Assembly (NCBI RefSeq): GCF_027105055.1 | Contig: NZ_CP114264.1 | Coordinates: 2,542,001 to 2,606,000 of the forward strand | Source of the DNA: Acinetobacter sp. TR3 | Lineage (GTDB): Bacteria > Pseudomonadota > Gammaproteobacteria > Pseudomonadales > Moraxellaceae | Direction of reading: 5' to 3' | DNA length: 64,000 nucleotides | Part shown: positions 1 through 8,578 of the stretch, piece after piece | Layout of the letters: each line of letters starts with the position of its first letter | Position numbering within the stretch: the stretch's first letter is position 1 | Made by a program: the position numbers and the translations under genes | Notes under the pieces: model-generated | Databases searched by the model: none | What the model was told of the DNA's origin: nothing | What the model saw: only the letters and a program-made list of their open reading frames with translations

Positions 1-134
1 AGGCAACCGCATTACAATTACTGAATCGCTTATCGGACTGGTTGTTCGTTGCTTCACGTGCTTTGCAGCGTGCAGAAGGCGGTAGTGAAGTGCTTTGGCA
101 AAAAAACATTAATGATAGTATTGATAAAGCATAA
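1..134 (+). CDS. C-terminal end of a PduO-type cob(I)alamin adenosyltransferase (partial)
   Basis: Only the last 43 residues are visible, in frame from base 3 to the TAA at 132-134; the start lies outside the window. The tail reads LNRLSDWLFVASRALQRAEG, which resembles the C-terminal helix of PduO/MMAB-type ATP:corrinoid adenosyltransferases (typically LNRLSDYLFVLAR). That family transfers an adenosyl group from ATP to cob(I)alamin to form adenosylcobalamin in the cytosol. It ends 20 bases before the next gene on the same strand and may be cotranscribed with it. The assignment rests on one motif. Confidence 0.65.
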   Translation, partial: ATALQLLNRLSDWLFVASRALQRAEGGSEVLWQKNINDSIDKA

Positions 135-154
135 TTATTCTAAGGTAAATCAAA

Positions 155-874
155 ATGCGAATTATTGGTCATCGTGGTGCACGAGGCGAAGCACCTGAAA
201 ATACGTTAGGTGGTTTTCGCTATTTGCATGATTTAGGTATACGTGCAGTTGAATTTGATGTACGCCAACTTAAAGATGACCAATTGGTTGTAATTCATGA
301 TGATGATTTTGTTCGTACCACGGGTAAATCACATCATGTTGAAAGCTGTAATTTATCTGAAGCTCAGCAATTTGATCATCGCCACCAATGGCAGGCGTGG
401 GCATTTGAAGAATACACACCTAGCCTGCCCCACGTGATGGCTAGTTTAACTGACTTTGAACATATTGAAGTTGAAATTAAAGCAGTTGCAGATGAAGCAG
501 CGGCTGAGCGTTTAATTCTAAAATTACATCAAGATCTAGTCGACTTTGAACAGGCTGCTACGATTACCAGTTTTGATGTGAAAATTTTAGCTGCATTACA
601 GCAATACCAAAGCCATTTTAAACGTGGTCTGTTGGTTGAAATCCCGATTGGGGAATACGCAATCGAGCTTGCTCAACAATATGAGTGCGACCAAATTGGT
701 TGGAAAGATCAACTCGCAACCGATCAAATCATTCAGTTTACACAGCAAGCTGAACTTGCTGTGAGTGTTTGGACAGTTAATGAGGTTGAACGTGCCAAAT
801 ATCTACAACATTTGGGCATTCAAGGCTTGATCACCGATGTTCCGAGCATCATGTTGCAACATCTAACTTTATAA
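155..874 (+). CDS. Glycerophosphodiester phosphodiesterase (UgpQ/GDPD family)
   Basis: This is a 239-residue protein of the GDPD TIM-barrel family, which hydrolyses glycerophosphodiesters to glycerol-3-phosphate and an alcohol. The N-terminal HRGARGEAPENT motif (residues 6-17) supplies the general acid/base His6 and Arg7. EFD (33-35) and VIHD (46-49) supply the metal-binding Glu33 and Asp35 and the second catalytic His48. A late VWTVNE stretch matches the conserved barrel end. There is no signal peptide and the length is that of cytosolic UgpQ, so it probably works inside the cell. AAGG lies just upstream of the ATG. The family call is secure; the exact substrate is not. Confidence 0.9.
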   Translation: MRIIGHRGARGEAPENTLGGFRYLHDLGIRAVEFDVRQLKDDQLVVIHDDDFVRTTGKSHHVESCNLSEAQQFDHRHQWQAWAFEEYTPSLPHVMASLTDFEHIEVEIKAVADEAAAERLILKLHQDLVDFEQAATITSFDVKILAALQQYQSHFKRGLLVEIPIGEYAIELAQQYECDQIGWKDQLATDQIIQFTQQAELAVSVWTVNEVERAKYLQHLGIQGLITDVPSIMLQHLTL

Positions 875-903
875 AAATATGGTATTTATTCCGACAACTA
901 ATT

Positions 904-1431
904 TTATTTTTTAGATTGCGCCTGAATTAAACGCTGTCCTTTTGCATCTAATAAATACAAATTCGTCCCTTCAATTTGGAAATGTTCAATCCGCTGCATC
1001 GCATCCATCAGATCTGCTTCTTGTGCGAGTGCTTTATCACAACTTAAGTGCTGCGCTCTCACATCAAAACTCATTTTCCTTTGGCTAAGATCATATTGAT
1101 AACTTCCATAAATATTATTGCAGCCCGTATGACCTGAAATGGTTTTAGTCACTGAATTCAGCATAAAACTTGGGTATTGATTGAAGAATAAAACACGTTT
1201 ATTTTGAATCATGGTTATTTGCCAATTCACCTCTTGAATGCCATCGTTGCTTTTACGAACTTGCATAGGAGGCAATTCACTTACACGTTTGGGATGTAAG
1301 CTATTTTTAGTGATCTGTGTCGGTTGACTTTGGCATGCAGTAAGTAGCAAAGCACAAGATAATATTAAAGTTTTGTGAAAAAAATTATTCAAAGAATAAA
1401 TTGTATTTTTCACGCTTATTTGTTCTGACAT
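904..1431 (-). CDS. META/HslJ-domain lipoprotein
   Basis: This 175-residue protein starts with a basic segment and a hydrophobic stretch ending in a lipobox, LLTAC, with the lipidated Cys at residue 33, so it is predicted to be membrane anchored. Residues about 65-170 look like a META (HslJ) domain: a central GHTGCNNIYGSYQ stretch followed by later conserved cysteines. Such proteins are found in the envelope of many Gram-negatives and HslJ is linked to novobiocin tolerance in E. coli; the function here is unknown. It converges on the upstream GDPD gene with only 29 bases between the stop codons. The start has AAAGGCGA upstream, although the n-region is long for a signal peptide. Confidence 0.75.
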   Translation of the reverse strand: MSEQISVKNTIYSLNNFFHKTLILSCALLLTACQSQPTQITKNSLHPKRVSELPPMQVRKSNDGIQEVNWQITMIQNKRVLFFNQYPSFMLNSVTKTISGHTGCNNIYGSYQYDLSQRKMSFDVRAQHLSCDKALAQEADLMDAMQRIEHFQIEGTNLYLLDAKGQRLIQAQSKK

Positions 1432-1642
1432 TGATTTATTTCGCCTTTTAATTTATTGATTAATTCAACAAACGAATTCTGTTACTGTTCTTTCAGTACA
1501 ACTGTAGAATAATACTAGTGTTATCTAATCTGAGCATGCTAATATCGAGCATAAAATAGCAATATATCGTCATGATTGGTTTTGCTATCTCGTTTGGTTT
1601 TTATATCTTGTGTAAACAAGGTTTTTAGGAGCGCTGACGGAT

Positions 1643-2812
1643 ATGACTTCCGCCCCACTCAAGAAAGCACCCATTAATTGGATTGCAATTTTCGCATTGG
1701 TATTTTTACCAGTTGTTGCACTCATTTCGATTCCAATTTATACCTATTATCATGACTTTAGTATGGGCGCATGGATTAGCATGTTTGTCTTACTAGGTGT
1801 AAGCAGTTTAGGTATCACTGCTGGCTATCATCGCTTATGGGCACACCGTGCTTATGAAGCAACCCTACCTTTAAAAATCATTCTTATGATTATGGGTACT
1901 TTTGCAGTTCAAAATAGTATCTTATTTTGGGCTTCAGGCCACCGTACTCATCACCGTCATGTTGATGATATCGATCAAGATCCTTATTCGATTAATAATG
2001 GATTCTGGTATGCACATATGGGTTGGATGTTACGTAACTACCCTGCTGCCGAACCAAATTATAAAAACGCACCTGATTTGTTAAATGACAAATTAGTCAT
2101 GTTCCAAGATAAATATTATGTTCCTTTAGTTATTGCTGTCCATGCAGGTATTTTGTTGCCTGTCGGTTGGTTGGTTGGTGATATCTGGGGTGTATTACTT
2201 TTAGGTGGTTTAGTTCGTTTGTTCCTTAGCCATCATGTCACCTTCTTCATTAACTCTTTATGTCATATGTGGGGTAAACGCCCTTATACTGACGAAAATA
2301 CCGCACGTGATAATTTTATCTTAGCAATTCTCACTTGGGGTGAGGGCTATCATAACTATCACCATATTTTCCAATACGATTATCGTAACGGCGTAAAATG
2401 GTGGCAATATGACCCTACAAAATGGTTAATTTGGACAAGTTCTAAGTTAGGTTTAGCCAAAAATCTACGTCGTATTCCAAGCTTTAATATCCAAAAAGCA
2501 GAGCTTGCGATGAAGTTTAAATATGCTGAACAAGACCTCGCGATTTATGGTCACGATGTAAATACTGATATCGCTCAGATGAAACAACGTATTGCTCAAG
2601 AATATGAAGCATTTACCAATACATTAAATGATTGGGCTAAATTGAAAGAGCAAGAACTACAAGCGAAAAAAGCGGCAATGGCTGAAAAAATCCATCAAAT
2701 GGATCATAAGCTTAAAGTTGATTTCCAACTGCTTGAACATCGCCTTGCACACCATCGTGAATGTCTAGAAACTTTAGTGCGTAATATCAAAAAGGCACCA
2801 GTTTCAGAATAA
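1643..2812 (+). CDS. Acyl-CoA/fatty acid delta-9 desaturase, membrane type
   Basis: This 389-residue membrane di-iron desaturase introduces a double bond into acyl chains. The three histidine boxes are clear: HRLWAH (63-68), HRTHHRH (100-106) and EGYHNYHH (234-241). Four or so hydrophobic segments lie at about 12-35, 45-60, 75-95 and 160-200, giving the usual topology with the His boxes on the cytosolic face. After about residue 285 there is an extra 100-residue, Lys/Glu/Gln-rich, probably helical tail that the catalytic core does not need. AGGAG lies 12 bases upstream of the ATG. An intrinsic terminator follows immediately, so it is probably a single-gene unit. Confidence 0.9.
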   Translation: MTSAPLKKAPINWIAIFALVFLPVVALISIPIYTYYHDFSMGAWISMFVLLGVSSLGITAGYHRLWAHRAYEATLPLKIILMIMGTFAVQNSILFWASGHRTHHRHVDDIDQDPYSINNGFWYAHMGWMLRNYPAAEPNYKNAPDLLNDKLVMFQDKYYVPLVIAVHAGILLPVGWLVGDIWGVLLLGGLVRLFLSHHVTFFINSLCHMWGKRPYTDENTARDNFILAILTWGEGYHNYHHIFQYDYRNGVKWWQYDPTKWLIWTSSKLGLAKNLRRIPSFNIQKAELAMKFKYAEQDLAIYGHDVNTDIAQMKQRIAQEYEAFTNTLNDWAKLKEQELQAKKAAMAEKIHQMDHKLKVDFQLLEHRLAHHRECLETLVRNIKKAPVSE

Positions 2813-2824
2813 AAAACACTCAAT

Positions 2825-2852
2825 AAAATGGTCTCTTTAGAGGCCATTTTTT
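2825..2852 (+). terminator. Rho-independent terminator of the desaturase gene
   Basis: The arms AAAATGGTCTC (2825-2835) and GAGGCCATTTT (2840-2850) pair around a TTTA loop with one G-T wobble, followed by a T run. It lies 13 bases after the desaturase stop. Confidence 0.85.
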
Positions 2853-2948
2853 ATGCCTATTTACAGACTCAGTTCATAACCACAATTCACTATTTTAGAC
2901 CTATCTTTGTTATAGTCATCATTCAGCTTCTTGTCATGATATTGACCT

Positions 2949-4391
2949 ATGCATTTCAATCCTCGCTATTCATCTCTCAATTCAAAGCTTTATCATCAAC
3001 AGCAACCAAGTCCTTTACGTGGTGCAAAAGCAGGTCATTTCAATAAGGCTTTGGCAGATGAGTTACAATGGAGTGAAGAAGACAAAGCCAATTGGGTCGA
3101 GATTTGTAGTGGGCAAAAAACTTTTGCTAAATTCACTCCCTTGGCAATGGTGTATGCAGGTCATCAATTTGGTCAATGGGCAGGTCAATTAGGTGATGGA
3201 CGTGGTTTATTGATTGGACAAATTCTAAATCAACATGGACAAACCATTGATCTACACCTCAAGGGGGCTGGCTCTACCCCCTACTCTCGTATGGGTGATG
3301 GTCGTGCCGTACTTCGTTCAGTTATTCGAGAATACTTAGCTGGACATGCACTCAATGCGCTTGGCGTAGCATCTAGCCATGCCGTTGGTTTCACCACATC
3401 TACACAAGGTGTACAACGTGAAACCTTAGAACTCGGCGCAATGTTGTTACGCACGTCTGAATGTCACATTCGCCTCGGTCATTTTGAGTGGATCAATCAA
3501 TATGCACCTGAACTTTTAACTGAATTTACGCAAAAGTGTATCGAATGGCATTATCCAGAATGTTTAGAAGCTGACAATCCAAACCTTGCGTTTGCTAAAG
3601 CTGTCATTGAGCGTACAGCAATCATGATCGCCAAATGGCAATTGGTCGGTTTTGCGCATGGTGTGATGAATACCGATAATTTGAATATTACAGGCTCAAC
3701 CTTAGATTTTGGTCCTTATGGATTTATGGAACGCTTTCGACCAAACTGGATTAATAACCACTCCGATTACCAAGGTCGCTATACCTATCAAAACCAACCG
3801 AGCATTGGACATTGGAATTTGTGGACATGGTTGAACAATCTTATTCCTTTAGCTAAGCCTGAGCATAAAGAACAATTCAAACACGATTTAGCAACTTGTT
3901 TAGAACAGTTTGAGCCGACCTTCTTACACCACTATGGTCAAGGACTCTGCGAGAAGATTGGACTCCCCCATTTTCATAAAGACAGTTTAGATTGTAGTTT
4001 TGCATTCTTACGGATTTTACAAACGGAACAACTCGACTATACGCAAAGTTTTATTCGCCTACAAAACAAGGCATATAAAGCACTCCGTGATGATTGCTTA
4101 GATCTACGTCAGTTTGATGCTTTTCTCCATCAATATCAGGAGAATCGCAAAACTCAAGATACAGATGAATTAGATCGAGTTATGCAAAGCGCTAATCCAC
4201 ATTATATTTTACGCAACCACATGGCACAAAAAGCGATTGAACAAGCTGAACGTGGTGATTTCAGTGAAGTTGATCGTTTATTTAAGCTACTCAATCAGCC
4301 TTATCAAAAACAGCCAGAGTTGGAAACTGAACAAGATACTGCACCTTTACCAAGTGATGTGCCTGAAATTTCAGTAAGTTGTTCATCGTAG
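2949..4391 (+). CDS. selO: Protein adenylyltransferase SelO (YdiU family)
   Basis: This is a 480-residue SelO/YdiU pseudokinase, a family that AMPylates protein Ser/Thr/Tyr residues instead of phosphorylating them. Seen here are GHQFGQWAGQLGDGRG (71-86), LKGAGSTPYSRMGDGRA (104-120), HGVMNTDN (237-244, containing the metal-binding Asp/Asn) and DFGPYGF (253-259). The length matches E. coli YdiU. The protein ends in SCSS, the position where selenocysteine-containing homologues carry Sec, so this is the cysteine form; redox control through this Cys is known for E. coli SelO. No strong Shine-Dalgarno precedes the chosen ATG, but homology starts close behind it. Confidence 0.93.
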   Translation: MHFNPRYSSLNSKLYHQQQPSPLRGAKAGHFNKALADELQWSEEDKANWVEICSGQKTFAKFTPLAMVYAGHQFGQWAGQLGDGRGLLIGQILNQHGQTIDLHLKGAGSTPYSRMGDGRAVLRSVIREYLAGHALNALGVASSHAVGFTTSTQGVQRETLELGAMLLRTSECHIRLGHFEWINQYAPELLTEFTQKCIEWHYPECLEADNPNLAFAKAVIERTAIMIAKWQLVGFAHGVMNTDNLNITGSTLDFGPYGFMERFRPNWINNHSDYQGRYTYQNQPSIGHWNLWTWLNNLIPLAKPEHKEQFKHDLATCLEQFEPTFLHHYGQGLCEKIGLPHFHKDSLDCSFAFLRILQTEQLDYTQSFIRLQNKAYKALRDDCLDLRQFDAFLHQYQENRKTQDTDELDRVMQSANPHYILRNHMAQKAIEQAERGDFSEVDRLFKLLNQPYQKQPELETEQDTAPLPSDVPEISVSCSS

Positions 4392-4398
4392 AAGATCA

Positions 4399-4983
4399 AT
4401 GATGAAACTCAGGTTTGTGGTTGGATTTATGATACTAATTTTTTTCAGTGGGCTTGCTTTTTATCAGTATGGAAAGTTTCTGCCTACATTCACACCAACA
4501 CACAAACCTCTTTCAGCACAAGTGATACAACAACTCAATCAAACCAAACCTGTGACTTCAATTGAAGTGTTTAAAAGCCAACGACTTCTACAATTGAAAC
4601 ATCAAGATGAAGTGATTCGAAGCTATCCGATTCGTTTAGGCTTTAACCCAATCGGGCATAAACAATTTGAAGGTGATGGCAAAACACCTGAAGGAACATA
4701 CTCAATCGACTGGCGCAATCCTCAAAGTTCATATTATAAATCGCTACATATTTCCTACCCGAATCAAAATGATCTGGCTTTCGCCAAACAGCAGCATCAA
4801 TCTACAGGTGGAGACGTAATGATTCATGGAACAGTGCCTATACGGGCAGCTTCATTACCTTCAAGTGCGAGATATATGCCTCGTAAAGATTGGACTTTGG
4901 GTTGTATTGCTGTCACTAATTCAGATATGGATGAAATATGGGCACTCGTCACCAATCATACAGAGATCAATATTCACCCATAA
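4399..4983 (+). CDS. L,D-transpeptidase (YkuD) family protein
   Basis: This 194-residue protein has an N-terminal signal anchor (about residues 4-22) and a YkuD domain from about 55. The catalytic signature is present: MIHG (His143, Gly144) and, 26 residues on, DWTLGCIAV with the nucleophile Cys169. The usual SxGC is TLGC here. The family cross-links peptidoglycan or attaches lipoproteins to it in the periplasm; some YkuD proteins act as amidases, so the exact reaction is open. It starts 7 bases after selO and is probably cotranscribed with it. ATG codons at 4399 and 4402 are both possible starts. Confidence 0.82.
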   Translation: MMKLRFVVGFMILIFFSGLAFYQYGKFLPTFTPTHKPLSAQVIQQLNQTKPVTSIEVFKSQRLLQLKHQDEVIRSYPIRLGFNPIGHKQFEGDGKTPEGTYSIDWRNPQSSYYKSLHISYPNQNDLAFAKQQHQSTGGDVMIHGTVPIRAASLPSSARYMPRKDWTLGCIAVTNSDMDEIWALVTNHTEINIHP

Positions 4984-4993
4984 TTTTTTAAAA

Positions 4994-5033
4994 CTATCCA
5001 CATTTTCTGTGGATAATATTGTGGCTATCCACA
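4994..5033. promoter_or_regulatory. Cluster of three DnaA-box-like 9-mers
   Basis: CTATCCACA occurs at 4994-5002 and again at 5025-5033, and TGTGGATAA, the complement of the consensus box TTATCCACA, lies at 5008-5016. The first two also form an inverted repeat around TTTTC. The cluster sits between the YkuD gene and the next start codon. Binding of DnaA is inferred from sequence only. Confidence 0.45.
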
Positions 5034-5056
5034 GGATAAAATGAGATTGATAAAAA

Positions 5057-5917
5057 ATGTCCCAACAACAAAGCTATAGTGAATACTTTTACCTCACCAT
5101 TACCCAAGACAGTGAACAAGATGTTCAACAGATTATTGAACAATATCATTTTGATCAAATGTGTGGCTATGAAGCTTGGAATAAAGGTCAAATCAGTGAT
5201 GATGGTACACATCAATTTCAACAGATGTGTATTCGCTTTGATGTCGATGACTGTCAAGATGATGCACAGCAATTATTTCATTGGTTTACTCGTCTTAAAC
5301 ATAACACTTCTATCTTACAAATATCACCCGATTTCAACTGTACTCTGCATTTGGTCACGCATGATGTAAATACGCAAGGCGCTGGTTTTCATCTTAATAT
5401 TGATCTATTACGGGAGCTGAGCGAATTAAATGCTAGATTTCATTTACATGGTCATTTGGATCAAGATGATGGACACGATTATCCATATGCAAAACCAATC
5501 GCAACAATAGAAGAATCAAGACCATGTAGTGAATATGCTTATTTCTGTATTTGGTCTAAATTACCAGCAAAGGAGTTACAACAATTATTTCCTGAATTAA
5601 CTTTTGAAGTGGGTTTTGATCAAGGACTTAAATTAGAAACCAAACGACAATTAAAACATCGAAATTCATTACTTAAATTATGTTCTCGTTTAAATCGAGA
5701 AACAGTAAAACTGAATGAGCATATCAGTGATGTACTCGAACAGTTACAACCTTATCAAAGTACCTTACAGCAGCTATTTTTTAATCCCCAATATTCACTC
5801 GGTATCAGTGCAACTGGGCATGTTGAAAATCCACATCACCGACTCGTCAGTGCAGCCAATATTCAACAATTGTTTGCACTAGGTTTGAGCTTAGATGTGG
5901 ATTATTATTTTGCTTAA
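5057..5917 (+). CDS. Conserved hypothetical protein, possibly DUF4279-like
   Basis: This 286-residue acidic, soluble protein has no signal peptide or membrane segment. The first 135 residues (a YFYLTIT strand, later YEAWNKGQ and an FNCTLHLVTHDV strand) recall the DUF4279 fold seen in immunity-like and stress proteins, but I cannot confirm this. The second half has a FHLHGHLDQDDGHDYPYA stretch and no motif I know. It follows the DnaA-box-like cluster and converges on the next gene, with 3 bases between the stop codons. No function is assigned. Confidence 0.6.
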   Translation: MSQQQSYSEYFYLTITQDSEQDVQQIIEQYHFDQMCGYEAWNKGQISDDGTHQFQQMCIRFDVDDCQDDAQQLFHWFTRLKHNTSILQISPDFNCTLHLVTHDVNTQGAGFHLNIDLLRELSELNARFHLHGHLDQDDGHDYPYAKPIATIEESRPCSEYAYFCIWSKLPAKELQQLFPELTFEVGFDQGLKLETKRQLKHRNSLLKLCSRLNRETVKLNEHISDVLEQLQPYQSTLQQLFFNPQYSLGISATGHVENPHHRLVSAANIQQLFALGLSLDVDYYFA

Positions 5918-5920
5918 TCT

Positions 5921-6994
5921 CTACCATTGATATTGCGCAAATAATTGTGCACCCATTCTCTTAGCCTGATTACTATTTAGATTATCTGCAATATATTTCA
6001 CACCAAAATAATCATGTTGAATTGATAACCCCAAGGCATGAGTCTGTGGTTCAAAATGGATTCCCCATTGCAACCCTGCATCCCAATAAGCATTCAGTTG
6101 CCAAAGACTATTATATTGATTACTGATTGAGCTTATACCTAACTGCCAAGCCTGATCCGACTGATAATTGAAATCAGTATAAATTTTAAATGGCAGTTTT
6201 TGGGTGTATTGATGGTGCTTACTAAATTGTCCGTGAATATCAAAGCGGGGGCGCTTATCTTGATCATAAGCAATCTGATACTGTGTATAAGGTGCATCTT
6301 GCCAATATAAATAAGCCATTGCATCCTGAATATTAATGTTTACTTTCCAGTGATTCGCAATTGTCCCTTGTAATGAAGTATCAAATGCAAAACCATAACC
6401 CTGATTTGCATGCTCATTCCACCCCATTTTATCTTCTTTTAGTGCTGGCTGGTCATAACTATAGTCAATTTGGCCATTCAGCCATTTAACGCGGTCCATG
6501 AGTTGCTTTTGATCAGTTGTTTGAGCCAAAGCATTGACTTGACCATCTACATAATGCCGCCCAATTAATGCAGTTGCACCCGTTGTTAAACTCCAGTTCG
6601 GACTCAACTGCCATGTATAGGCAAATCTAGAGCCGACAGTATCAACATGCTGCGCCTCAAGTTGTAAATTATATTGAGTACTGGCATCAATCAATTTTTC
6701 ATTTTTGATCTGATAATATAATGTTGCAGTATCTGGACTAAAATGTAGGACATAATCATAACGCCAAATCCAGCTAAAATCCCATTGACCCTGTTTAATA
6801 CCCAACTGCATTAAACCATGAGCAAAAGCATTTTTTCCTGTTTTAAAATGCGTATCATCCCAATCATCTGTAAATGCGTGAATCGACACAGGTTCACTAT
6901 ATACATTTGCCTGCACTTGATAATAGATTTTTTCCTGAGCATGAGAGTAGAAAGGAATAAGCATTCCCAATACAGCTAGACTTTTTTTGAGCAT
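5921..6994 (-). CDS. Putative outer-membrane beta-barrel protein
   Basis: I chose the ATG at 6994 (357 residues) because it puts a standard signal peptide first (MLKKSLAVLGMLIPFYSHA, cleaved before QEKIYY); an in-frame ATG at 7030 would add 12 residues. The mature chain alternates polar and aromatic residues, with many QW, YQ and WRYDY strands, and ends in QYQW with a C-terminal aromatic, as in outer-membrane barrels. No specific porin family is recognised. It lies just downstream of a lipoprotein gene on the same strand and may be cotranscribed with it, with a GC-rich hairpin between them. The pair may work together, but this is only positional. Confidence 0.65.
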   Translation of the reverse strand: MLKKSLAVLGMLIPFYSHAQEKIYYQVQANVYSEPVSIHAFTDDWDDTHFKTGKNAFAHGLMQLGIKQGQWDFSWIWRYDYVLHFSPDTATLYYQIKNEKLIDASTQYNLQLEAQHVDTVGSRFAYTWQLSPNWSLTTGATALIGRHYVDGQVNALAQTTDQKQLMDRVKWLNGQIDYSYDQPALKEDKMGWNEHANQGYGFAFDTSLQGTIANHWKVNINIQDAMAYLYWQDAPYTQYQIAYDQDKRPRFDIHGQFSKHHQYTQKLPFKIYTDFNYQSDQAWQLGISSISNQYNSLWQLNAYWDAGLQWGIHFEPQTHALGLSIQHDYFGVKYIADNLNSNQAKRMGAQLFAQYQW

Positions 6995-7000
6995 ATAAAA

Positions 7001-7019
7001 AGGGGGATTTACTCCCCCT
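7001..7019 (-). terminator. GC-rich hairpin between lipoprotein and barrel genes (attenuator-like)
   Basis: AGGGGGA (7001-7007) pairs perfectly with TCCCCCT (7013-7019) around a 5-base loop. On the minus strand it is followed by TTTTTAT and then, directly, the ATG at 6994. It could terminate part of the lipoprotein transcript or lie between the Shine-Dalgarno AAAGGAG and the start codon. Confidence 0.55.
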
Positions 7020-7032
7020 CTCCTTTTCATGA

Positions 7033-8418
7033 TTATGGTGCAATCGCTTTAACGGTATTATCTGTGAATTTTGCAGAATATACATTATCTGACACTTTAC
7101 TCACTGTGCCATATGCGGTATTACCCACTTTAATCTGGGCTGATGAAAAATTATCAAGATTAGCAATTTCCACATATGCCCCATTAGGATGAGACAATTT
7201 TGCCCAAACGACAGGTACATCTGTTGTAATCAAATTATCAGTTTTAAAGTCAGCCGTAAGCATATCTTTATCTACAGCAATCTTAATCGTTGCTGTACCT
7301 TTCCGATACTCATTACGTTTAGCAGTTAAATCAACACTAAATGGTTTAATGCTGGTACCACCACCTTTAACATTACCACTGAGTTTCACATTAAGATCAG
7401 CATTGATAAATGCAGCAGCAGATTCACCATTAGTCACATCAATCACTTTGGATAAATCATTATTTAATTTAACACTTGCCTCTAAATTCAGGTTCTCAGT
7501 TCCAGCAACAGCCTTACCTTTAAAATTGAGTTCAGTTGGAATAATTTCTGTAGATGTGCTTGAACCATCTTTAATTTGAACTTGTTTAGCCTTGCTTGAA
7601 AACTCAGTTAAACTCAATTCAGCACCTGTACCTACGGCAGTCAACACAATATTCATAAACTTAAATTGTGCAGTTATAGGAGTTTGATCACTAGAACGAT
7701 CAACCAGTTTTGCTAGATTGTTATAAACGACTTGAGCTGTACTATCACTATTTACTGCTAAAATTGCTTCTTTTTTACTCATAACATTCTTAGTGGCAAT
7801 TTTCCCACCAGCAACCAATTTAAAATCGTAAGTTGATTGAGATGCCGAGAATGGTGCTTCTAATTTCAAATTGGTTACAGTCACGTTGGCTTCATCACCA
7901 AAAACATCATGACGTTTCTGAGTTTTATAGTCCCAAACATAATCTGTCCAATATTTAGCTGTAACACCACCTGTTACAGTAACGGAATCAGGCTTCACAC
8001 TCACTTTCAGCGTATTATTACTCAACTGATAATGAGGGTAATAATCCCCCCCATAAGTTGAGTCCTCTTTCAATAGGGCTTCCAACTGAGCTGCATTATA
8101 TTCTTTTTCCGAACCTTGGGCATTTTGTTGTGCCAATGACGCCAAAGTCAAAATCAAGCTACTGGCATTACCAATATCGCTACCTACATCACTAACTGCA
8201 TCAAATGTTGGTTTATACTGTGATTGCAATCCATCAAAACTATCAAAATAAGAAATGATATTATTGGTTGTATCAATCAACTGTTTTGCTTTATTTAAAT
8301 CTGAAACAGGAGCAACTGGATTACCATTATTAGTATTATTTGAAGAAGTACTACCACCACCTCCACAAGCAACTAAAAATGTAGAACAAGCGAAAGCTAA
8401 AAATGTTTTTTTAAACAT
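7033..8418 (-). CDS. Large surface lipoprotein of unknown function
   Basis: This 461-residue protein has a short basic n-region, a hydrophobic core and the lipobox LVAC (residues 15-18), followed by GGGGS and an Asn/Ser-rich spacer. This is typical of an outer-membrane lipoprotein with a flexible tether. The rest is rich in Val, Thr, Lys and Asn with strand-like alternation (for example KVSVKPDSVTVTGGV), suggesting a beta-rich extracytoplasmic domain. I recognise no family. AAAGGG lies 7 bases before the ATG. It is followed at once by the predicted barrel gene, so a lipoprotein and barrel export or surface pair is conceivable. Confidence 0.7.
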   Translation of the reverse strand: MFKKTFLAFACSTFLVACGGGGSTSSNNTNNGNPVAPVSDLNKAKQLIDTTNNIISYFDSFDGLQSQYKPTFDAVSDVGSDIGNASSLILTLASLAQQNAQGSEKEYNAAQLEALLKEDSTYGGDYYPHYQLSNNTLKVSVKPDSVTVTGGVTAKYWTDYVWDYKTQKRHDVFGDEANVTVTNLKLEAPFSASQSTYDFKLVAGGKIATKNVMSKKEAILAVNSDSTAQVVYNNLAKLVDRSSDQTPITAQFKFMNIVLTAVGTGAELSLTEFSSKAKQVQIKDGSSTSTEIIPTELNFKGKAVAGTENLNLEASVKLNNDLSKVIDVTNGESAAAFINADLNVKLSGNVKGGGTSIKPFSVDLTAKRNEYRKGTATIKIAVDKDMLTADFKTDNLITTDVPVVWAKLSHPNGAYVEIANLDNFSSAQIKVGNTAYGTVSKVSDNVYSAKFTDNTVKAIAP

Positions 8419-8544
8419 TTGACAACCCTTTTATAATAAAGTTATTATCTAAATATTTTAAATTTAGGATTTAATAAAAGTCATATATTGACTTTAAACA
8501 AATAATAGCTACTTATGATTATAATGACAATTTATTATTTAATA

Positions 8545-8573
8545 AAAAGCCCTTTATTTACAAAAGGGCTTTT
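8545..8573 (-). terminator. Intrinsic terminator downstream of baeR
   Basis: AAAAGCCCTTT (8545-8555) and AAAGGGCTTTT (8563-8573) are exact inverted repeats with a 7-base loop. T runs on the minus strand fit termination of the baeS-baeR transcript, whose last stop lies at 8579. Confidence 0.85.
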
Positions 8574-8578
8574 ATATT

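Noticed and set aside
2828..3046. A 72-codon ORF before selO
   Set aside because: It begins inside the desaturase terminator and overlaps selO in another frame; no family resemblance.
4994..5272. A 92-codon minus-strand ORF after the YkuD gene
   Set aside because: It is antisense to the DnaA-box cluster and the well-formed hypothetical gene at 5057, and looks like low-complexity antisense sequence.
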